Below are positions 16,440 to 23,900 of a DNA stretch of 25,887 nucleotides, in pieces (position 1 is the stretch's first letter; the number at the start of each line of letters is the position of its first letter). Under the pieces are notes generated by a model. The model made no database searches, was not told where the DNA came from, and saw only the letters and a program-made list of their open reading frames with translations. The position numbers and the translations under genes are program-made. Source of the stretch: PGYU01 sp964637845 (GTDB lineage: Bacteria > Bacteroidota > Ignavibacteria > Kapaibacteriales > UBA2268); NCBI GenBank assembly GCA_964637845.1, contig CAZWXI010000039.1:1-25887 (forward strand), written 5' to 3'.

Positions 16440-17284
16440 TAATCCTTACCATTTATATTATAAATATTAATTTGCTTTTCAATATAGCTAGTTGTGCCGG
16501 GATAATACATAATCGGATTTGTGTATGTTGTGGAGCAATAAACTTTCAGTTCATAATTTTTAAACAGTTTGCTGATTTGCTCAAACATAGAATTGCGGAT
16601 AAACTGCTCGGTTTCATAATGTCCAGCATCTATCAACAACAATTGTGCCGAATACGCATGAAATATATGATATGAAACATCGCCCGTAATGAATGCGTCG
16701 GCTTTAGCCTTAATAGCATCGGGTATAAATGAAGTACCACTACCACCTACTACTGCAACTGAATCTATCCATTCTACACTGCAACGACTACACTTTAACG
16801 GACAACCGAAAAGCTCGTGACACAGTGCTATGAATCTGTCTTTCTGCATTTTTTCGGGAAGATACCCTATTAATCCCATGCCTTTATTGTTATATCCCGA
16901 AACTGGTAGTAAAAACCTGCAATTCGATAAATTCAATTTTTGAGCAAGTAAAGCATTTGTACCAAGCTGATGTGTGTCGAAATTTGTATGAATTGTATAG
17001 CACATGATGCCTTTTTTTATCAATCTCGTGGTTAGTCTGCCTACCCTTTCATCTTCAATTATGCTTTCTAGTGGTTTGTAAATCAAAGGATGAAAAGTAA
17101 CAACGGCATCAACACCTAAAGTCTCTGCTTCATTTACTTGCTCGTCAGTTAGTTCATAAGCTATCAATACATTTTTTATGTCATTAACTGAGCTTTGCAC
17201 TTGAAGACCAACTCTATCATCCTCTAAAGCACTATCAAGCGGAAACTCCATATCCAAGATTTTAATAAAATCCTTATAAAACAT
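16439..17284 (-). CDS. Nif3-family dinuclear metal-centre protein (DUF34)
   Basis: Nif3/DUF34 proteins form hexameric toroids with two metal ions and are poorly understood; a role in GTP cyclohydrolase-like or metal-handling chemistry has been suggested. The 281-aa product, read from the ATG at 17284, starts with the typical helix and D-x-x-G-L-Q-V. Candidate metal ligands are His65 in T-F-H-P-L-I, Asp103 in H-T-N-F-D-T-H, His222 and Glu226 in H-Y-E-T-E. It is close in size to the short (YbgI-like, about 250 aa) form, without the PII-like insertion of longer relatives. The ATG at 17383 in the same frame would add 33 residues with no family similarity. It heads the Nif3-zinc ribbon-rnpB block, which has no terminator between its members. 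Confidence 0.92.
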   Translation of the reverse strand: MFYKDFIKILDMEFPLDSALEDDRVGLQVQSSVNDIKNVLIAYELTDEQVNEAETLGVDAVVTFHPLIYKPLESIIEDERVGRLTTRLIKKGIMCYTIHTNFDTHQLGTNALLAQKLNLSNCRFLLPVSGYNNKGMGLIGYLPEKMQKDRFIALCHELFGCPLKCSRCSVEWIDSVAVVGGSGTSFIPDAIKAKADAFITGDVSYHIFHAYSAQLLLIDAGHYETEQFIRNSMFEQISKLFKNYELKVYCSTTYTNPIMYYPGTTSYIEKQINIYNINGKD

Positions 17285-17436
17285 AAGAAACTTTTTCAAA
17301 ATGTGTAAATTTAGTAAATGTAAAATTACGAAAGTTATGCTTGCTAAACAATTAGAATTATCGCTCAACAAAAATATTCTCAAACAAATAAGTAAGTACT
17401 TTTTACGTTTCTAATTTCAAATCAAGGATGGTAGTA

Positions 17437-18174
17437 ATGTTTAAGTCATTTAATAGCCTGTTAATAATAATGTTATTATTAACAAATTTATTGGTAACAG
17501 CACAGGAAAAAGGTGCCGAGCCTAAGCCATTTAATCCTGATTCCATAATTGTTTTTCAATCTCCACGCCCCTTGCTGGAAGCTTTCAAAAGTGAGACAAA
17601 TTTGAATTATGCTTGGGGTGCTGATGTTTTGATTTCGGATAGTGGCTTTGGAGTAGGTTTTTTTTATCATAGTTTTTTATCAAGTTCGACATTGCTTACA
17701 TCATCGCTTTATATTTCGGGTGCAAGAAATTCAGATGAGTTTGATGAGTTCAATTGGTCTACGGGCACTTGGCAGGTTCTAAATAAGGTAAATCGCCTTT
17801 TTAAATTTCCGCTAATGTTGGGATTACAACAATTTGTCTTCGAAAAGGCACTTGATGACAATCTTAAGCCATTTATAACCGCGGGAGGTGGTCCAACATT
17901 CATTCTCGAAAACCCTTACACATACGACAGGGTACCTAACGGTAAAATCATGGGATGGTTTGAGTCTTTCAATCATGGGCGTTGGCATACCCGATTCGGT
18001 GGATATATCGGAATTGGGGCGTATTTTGGGCGAATAACCAACTCATTACTTGGCGTAAACATTAAGTATTATTACGTTCCGTTTGGCGGAAATGGATTAG
18101 AAAGTGTTGAGGGGCTTCCGATTAATAACTTCGGTGGAATATTTTTATCATTGACTATTGGGGCCGCTCATTAA
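17437..18174 (+). CDS. Predicted outer-membrane beta-barrel-like protein
   Basis: This is a 245-aa exported protein. I start it at the ATG 17437, which has AAGGA at 17424-17428 at the right distance; the ATG at 17428 lies too close to it. Residues 1-23 form a signal peptide ending V-T-A-Q. The mature part alternates hydrophobic, Gly- and aromatic-rich strands (F-G-V-G-F-F-Y-H, F-I-T-A-G-G-G-P, Y-I-G-I-G-A-Y-F) and ends in amphipathic strands, which is typical of small outer-membrane barrels. I recognise no named family. Its last 27 bases overlap the end of the histidine-kinase gene on the other strand. It is divergent from the Nif3 gene. Confidence 0.65.
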   Translation: MFKSFNSLLIIMLLLTNLLVTAQEKGAEPKPFNPDSIIVFQSPRPLLEAFKSETNLNYAWGADVLISDSGFGVGFFYHSFLSSSTLLTSSLYISGARNSDEFDEFNWSTGTWQVLNKVNRLFKFPLMLGLQQFVFEKALDDNLKPFITAGGGPTFILENPYTYDRVPNGKIMGWFESFNHGRWHTRFGGYIGIGAYFGRITNSLLGVNIKYYYVPFGGNGLESVEGLPINNFGGIFLSLTIGAAH

Positions 18175-19272
18175 TCCTGCGGGAATAGTAAAGTAAACCG
18201 TTGTACCTTTATCGTCCTTGCTATTGATTATAAAAGTTCCATCGTGTATTTCAATAATCTTTTTTGCAATCATCAGTCCAAGCCCGACACCTTGTTGTTC
18301 ATATATTTGTCTTTCGAATTGCACATATGCACCAATGCTATTGATTTGGTCTGTGGACATACCTCTACCATAATCGGTGATTTTGAATTCAATATAATTG
18401 TTATTTAAGTTAGCGGATATATTGACTTTCTGCCCATGTTTTGAAAATTTAAAAGCATTATCAACCAATTCATCAACGACTTTATGAAAACTTTCAGTTG
18501 ACATTTCTATAAATAAGTCAGTTAAATCAGCATCAATATGCAAGTCATTCGCTCTTTCGAATTTCAATGCTATGTTCTTGGAGATATCAATCAACATGGC
18601 TATTGGTTCGTCAGTATGGAAAGACCTGAGTAATGCACGTTTATTATTATTGCCTGAAATAGATTCGATGCGGGCGTAAATCAAGTAGTTTTCAGTAATT
18701 TTAAGCAGTCGTTGCGTTGAATGTAGTATATCTTGTGATAACTCCTTAATGTCCTCACTCGTTACATTACTTGAATTCGAGTTTAAAAATCTTGCCGAGC
18801 CGCTTATTTGATTTAAAACAGTTCTGAATTCATGCGGTAGTGCACTACTTATGCTTTTGCTTACCTCTTCGACTTTTTGTTGGAGGTGTTGTTGCACTAT
18901 TGAGCTTTTCTTCCACTGAGCTTCAATAGCACTAACCAGTTCATCCCTTGTGAAGGGTTTGATGAGGTAGTCATCTGCCCCTTTCTCCATACCGGTACGC
19001 ATGTTTGTTTTGTCTGTAAATGCAGTAAGAAATATGAAGGGTAATGTTCTTGTTTCATTATTTGAGCGGATGCGTTCCAATACACCGTAACCGTCTAATC
19101 CCGGCATTGATATATCGCAAAGTATCAAATCCGGCTTTGCCTCAAGAGCCATTTGGTATCCCACTATACCATCGGAAGCGGTTGCAATTTCATACCCTTC
19201 AAAGCCAAGGAGTGTCGAAGTACTTTCGAGTATGAATTCTGCATCATCTATTACAAGTATTTTTTTCATCAT
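18148..19272 (-). CDS. Soluble receiver-histidine kinase (REC-HisKA-HATPase)
   Basis: This 374-aa cytoplasmic signalling protein has an unusual order, receiver first. The N-terminal REC domain (residues 1-120) has the acidic pair Asp9/Asp10, phosphoacceptor Asp53, Thr83 and Lys105. A HisKA-like dimerisation domain (about 135-205) has phospho-acceptor His147 in P-H-E-F-R-T, followed by V instead of the usual P. The HATPase domain (about 255-365) has the N-box D-E-L-V-D-N-A-F-K-F-S, D-Y-G-R-G-M and G-V-G-L-G-L. No sensor or membrane segment is present, so it may be driven by phosphorylation of its own receiver from another kinase or an HPt protein. Start choice between ATG 19272 and 19269 is open; a GTG at 19290 is less likely. 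Partners are unknown. Confidence 0.9.
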   Translation of the reverse strand: MMKKILVIDDAEFILESTSTLLGFEGYEIATASDGIVGYQMALEAKPDLILCDISMPGLDGYGVLERIRSNNETRTLPFIFLTAFTDKTNMRTGMEKGADDYLIKPFTRDELVSAIEAQWKKSSIVQQHLQQKVEEVSKSISSALPHEFRTVLNQISGSARFLNSNSSNVTSEDIKELSQDILHSTQRLLKITENYLIYARIESISGNNNKRALLRSFHTDEPIAMLIDISKNIALKFERANDLHIDADLTDLFIEMSTESFHKVVDELVDNAFKFSKHGQKVNISANLNNNYIEFKITDYGRGMSTDQINSIGAYVQFERQIYEQQGVGLGLMIAKKIIEIHDGTFIINSKDDKGTTVYFTIPAGLMSGPNSQ

Positions 19273-19289
19273 TACAATTGAAATTTTCA

Positions 19290-19297
19290 CAAATTTA
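19290..19297 (-). promoter_or_regulatory. Candidate -7 promoter element for the kinase gene
   Basis: On the minus strand TAAATTTG matches TAnnTTTG and ends 17 bases before the ATG at 19272. If it is used, the leader is only about ten bases and the GTG at 19290 could not be the start. No -33 TTTG is seen, so the call is weak. Confidence 0.2.
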
Positions 19298-19416
19298 GCA
19301 ATTTTTTACCAATTAATACCGTTTGTTGTATTTATAAATGAATAAAAAATAATGTTGAAAATATGTCAAAAAAATGCAAAAGATATTTTCCTTATTTGTA
19401 GTCAACTTTGAGATGA

Positions 19417-20874
19417 ATGACATTAAAACTAATGACTGAAAATACAAAAAATAAGAATACAATAAGCAAGCAAAACGGTTCAAGCAATTCGAAAATTGTA
19501 CCGCCTAATTCTATCGAACTTGAGAAAGCCGTATTAGGAGCAATGATGATAGATAAAGCAGCAATATCTAAAGTCATGGAATTGCTTGATGAGAATAGTT
19601 TCTACCAAATAAGTCATCAAACTATTTTTAATACCATTATAAATTTGAGCAATTATGGAAAAACGCCAGACATAATTACTGTTACCGATGAACTAAAGAC
19701 AAATGAAAAGCTAAGGGAGGTCGGCGGTATTGCTTATCTGGCTGAAATCAATCAAATGGTATCAACCTCGGCTCTCGTTGAGCAACACGCCAGAATTGTC
19801 CAAGAGAAATACATCAAACGACAACTCATTGACACAGCAAATAAAATTTTATATTCGGCTCTACAAGATGAAACTGATGCGTTAGATGAAGTAGATGAAG
19901 CAGAAAGACTAATTTTTGAAATTGCTCAAAAAAGGCTTAAAAAAAGTTATATACTTATAAATAAGCTACTACATGATGCCTATTCGATATTAACTAAGTT
20001 AGCATCAAGAGATAAATCACAACTTACGGGTGTACCATCGGGATATACTGATTTAGACCATTTACTAAGCGGTTTTCAGAAATCTGATTTGATAATCATT
20101 GCTGCAAGACCTTCGATGGGAAAAACTGCATTGGCTCTGAGCATGGCGAGAAATGCTGCCGTCATTCACAATATTCCCGTAGCTTTTTTTTCTATTGAAA
20201 TGTCCTCGCTTCAACTTGTAAACAGATTAATCAGCGGAGAAGCAAAAGTTGACCAAAGCAAAATAAGAAGTGGAAATATTAACCATCACGAACATGATGC
20301 TATCATTAATGCATTAAATACACTTTCTCACGCCCCTATTTATATCGATGACAGCCCAATGCTCTCGATACTTGAGCTAAGAGCTAAATGCCGAAGGCTG
20401 AAATCTGAGAATAACATACGGTTGGTTTTTGTTGATTATTTGCAATTAGTCGCCGCACCCAAGGCAGAAAGTCGTGAGCGGGAGATTTCGCTTATATCGG
20501 CTTCACTCAAACAAATAGCGAAAGAATTAGATATACCCGTAGTTGCTTTGGCTCAATTGAATCGCTCCGTCGAATCTCGAAGCGACAAGCGACCAATGCT
20601 ATCCGATTTACGCGAGTCCGGTTCTATTGAACAAGATGCAGACGTTGTCATGTTCGTTCATCGCCCTGAACATTTCGGGCAAATGTATTATGACGATGCA
20701 AACAAGACTCCTACGCTAAACACTGCCGAAATAATTGTCGGTAAACAACGTAATGGTCCAGTTGATACAATAAGGTTATATTTTCATAAAAGCTTTGCTC
20801 GCTTCGAAAATCTGGCAACCGGGACACAATATTCCGAACCTCCATTTCCAATTGATGAAGTAGATGGTTTTTAA
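19417..20874 (+). CDS. dnaB: Replicative DNA helicase DnaB
   Basis: DnaB is the hexameric 5'-3' helicase that unwinds DNA at the replication fork. The 485-aa product has the N-terminal domain (about residues 25-125, beginning P-P-N-S-I-E-L-E-K-A-V-L-G-A-M) that packs the ring and binds primase. A linker helix and the RecA-like ATPase follow: Walker A A-R-P-S-M-G-K-T-A (about 229-237), F-F-S-I-E-M-S, the Walker B strand ending V-D-Y-L-Q-L, a Q-L-N-R-S loop and D-L-R-E-S-G-S-I-E-Q-D-A-D. No intein is present. Two start codons are possible, 19417 and 19432; I keep 19417 because a weak GAG lies before it. It converges on the giant T9SS gene with only 40 bases between stop codons and no clear terminator. 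Confidence 0.96.
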   Translation: MTLKLMTENTKNKNTISKQNGSSNSKIVPPNSIELEKAVLGAMMIDKAAISKVMELLDENSFYQISHQTIFNTIINLSNYGKTPDIITVTDELKTNEKLREVGGIAYLAEINQMVSTSALVEQHARIVQEKYIKRQLIDTANKILYSALQDETDALDEVDEAERLIFEIAQKRLKKSYILINKLLHDAYSILTKLASRDKSQLTGVPSGYTDLDHLLSGFQKSDLIIIAARPSMGKTALALSMARNAAVIHNIPVAFFSIEMSSLQLVNRLISGEAKVDQSKIRSGNINHHEHDAIINALNTLSHAPIYIDDSPMLSILELRAKCRRLKSENNIRLVFVDYLQLVAAPKAESREREISLISASLKQIAKELDIPVVALAQLNRSVESRSDKRPMLSDLRESGSIEQDADVVMFVHRPEHFGQMYYDDANKTPTLNTAEIIVGKQRNGPVDTIRLYFHKSFARFENLATGTQYSEPPFPIDEVDGF

Positions 20875-20914
20875 TAGATTATTCTATTTTACGTTGAAGC
20901 AGTATAGTTAGTTC

Positions 20915-23900
20915 CTACCTGATTATCGTAATTTGTTTTCTTAAAACTAAGCAGGCAGAGATATTATTTTGTATTACTGCATTGATGAAATATACTCCTA
21001 CTGCTTTATCCGAAAAATCAATTGTCAGTTGTTTATCGGCAACCCAATCTTGGGAGAATATTTCTTCACCGAGTAAATTTGTGATGATAATACGCGCAGG
21101 GTTGTTTGGGACTTCTTTAACCGAATTATTTTTAATAATTATATTAACCCTTTCACCACTTGGATTCGGGTAGGCGATAAGGCTTATTTCTTTATCCGAA
21201 ATACCTATGTCAACAGTTTGCTCTTCAGTGGCTCCGTATTTTTCCAACTCTTTATCACTTAATCGGTCGAATTGAGTTACGAAATCAATTTCACTTGCCA
21301 ACATTACTTCCGGCATAAACCATATATTTTTATTTTTTCGTATATATTTAATTCTATATAATTCTTTGCCACCGTTTAACAAATTGATTTTATTGAATGT
21401 TTTAGTTTTACCTCGAAGAGAAGTTACTGGAACCTCGAATTCTTTATTATCCGTGAATCTCTCTATTATAATGTCAATTAAATCTGATTTATAATCCGAA
21501 ACAAAAAAAGATAATTGGCTGAAATCAGGTAATCTGAACCATGATGTCACCGCTGTATCTAAAAACCGAAATCCTCTCTCGTGCCTTTCTTGTGCGTATA
21601 GTCGTGGTATTTTTAAATGTTGTTCAGATGAATAATTAATTAAATGAATTTGCGAGATTGTTACCTCATCGTCCGATTCAGTATCAAAGGCTTTTAATAG
21701 CGGATAGAGTTTTTTCTTTTCCAGTTCGCCTTTTCTTAAAAAGTAATTATAAGTAGTCTGAATTTGTTCATTCGTTGATTGATAAACCCTTTGATTGATA
21801 AGCCAATCCGCTTCTTGATTTAACACAGGCAACCTTGATAAATGTGGGTAAATTCCTTCGCCTAATTCTAATAACGTTGGTTCGATTTCTACAAAATTTG
21901 TATCCAGCGGCGGCACAGGGGGCCATGCTCCATTTTTCACAAAAATTCCCCAGAAATCGTGGTCTATTTGATATATTTTTGAATTGTAATCAGGTTTGGT
22001 AAGAGAAGAAGAATATGAAATAAAATTTACTACAATGGCACTATCAGAAAAATTGAAAGGATAATTTTGCTCACCACGGAAAAATGAACCTTGGCTGAGA
22101 TTCGGTTGTCCAAGACTTAAATTTTCATCGTATATTCTAAGTGGATATAAGCAATTCCAACATTGATAAGCTGCGCCGAGGTCTATCATTTTCATAAATA
22201 TGTCGTTGCGTTGTGCCAGTAGATGATATTTACCTTCCCAATAAACCCTGAAGCCGACACTACCCACCTCTATATTCAGGTTTGTATCTAATTTGCCTTC
22301 AATTGTTCTATATAATATTGGGTTGCGGAAATTTGCAAAAGCCACTGAAGGATGGGGATGTAACCATGCAATTCCGTTAGACGATAAAGCATCATGAAAA
22401 TATATTTCGCCCGTACAAAAATTGCTGGGTACAAAATTATATATATTGCCATTTTGGTCAATGTCCAACATTGAATAATATATATTGCCACGTGTCTGTG
22501 GAGTAGATACTTCTTCATGCCATGCTACTGCCGCAACGTTTTCGTATATTTGAATACCCGAATATGTATTCAAAGATGGACCGCCGGCTTTCCATTCTGT
22601 TGTATTATATTTCAAGTTTAATCTATTTGTTACAAAACCTCTATCGTGTGGCTCTTTAAATCCTGCTGTAATACCAAAATAATAATCATTCCATGCATAA
22701 TAATTGCCTCTAAATGCACCGTTGATACTACTCAAACCCCATCGGTCTAGTTCAGTGCCGTCATTTCCATCGGCATAGCCATAAGCTATCGGCGACAATA
22801 ACTCCGGCGACGGGTTACTATTTATATCAAACACTTTCTCCACTATGAATACTCTTGGTGTATCTGTATATGGTGGTTGGGTGCAAGAAAACAATACATG
22901 GACATTTGCACGATTATTTACCTCATCCCATCGGGCTACTAATGAAGGATATTTGCACTCACATTCGCTACCGACTGCTACTATCGTTGAATCGACGAAC
23001 AAATTCGGTAAATGCAAATTCCTATGTAGCACTAAATTGTGTGCTAGCTGATACTCCATACCCCATTGAATTCCTTTGCTTGCTAAATCATGTGTGTAAG
23101 GATGTAAACTTCTGCGATAGTAAACATTGTATTTTTCTGTTACAGGGTCCTTCCTGTGATAGACCAAATGATAATACACTGTGTCGTCTTTGCCCGAAAA
23201 GTCTTGATTTCCTGCTTGGTTCTTTGGATAAGCTATCAGCTTTGTTTGATTCGAGTTGGCAAGCTCGCCTTGCACGGGTACAGTACCGACTATTTCTACC
23301 TTCAGCATTTTACCTTCGCCCGGCAAGAACCTTAAGGCTATACTCTCGTTTGATTTTACCACTGCACTATAATAATTGTCGAATCTCTCCTTACGCCACC
23401 AGGGCCACTCCCAATAACCAACGCTATCATTTTCGGTTCTGAGTTCTGTGACTTTCAAGATTGCTACATCATTAGGATTATTACTGAATTTATAGTTAAA
23501 CGGGAGCGTGATTTCACGGCAACCGAGCCGCCTCCAGTAATACTTCTGCCATAATGTATCCGGATAGTTAGCTCCGTTCGGACGCATCGGATTTACACCG
23601 CCATTATCACAAAGTACATCAAACTCATTCGAAGACAAAAATAACATATGTTTGTCATTAGGCACCTCCGTAAAATAAATTAACGGGTCGGTACGGCGGT
23701 TGACAACTGAAAGATAAAAGACTTTATTCAAATCGAAATTATTATGTTTCAAGATTGTTATATCATAAAACCCCGAGTCTATTATACCTTGTTCAAACAA
23801 AGGCTGTCCGTTTTCGATACGACCAAGTGGACGTGTTTTAATACTATCAATATCTATGTATTTTTTGATTATATCCGAAGCATATCCGTCTCGTTGTTGG

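Noticed and set aside
16499..16560. Idea that the Nif3 gene lacks a metal ligand because the first His of the usual H-H-P motif is Phe
   Set aside because: Many family members, including the human protein, have an aromatic residue at that place, so the T-F-H-P version is within normal variation.
22855..23442. 195-aa plus-strand ORF
   Set aside because: It is a shadow of the giant T9SS gene on the minus strand; it has no signal, domain or ribosome-binding site, and its composition is not protein-like.
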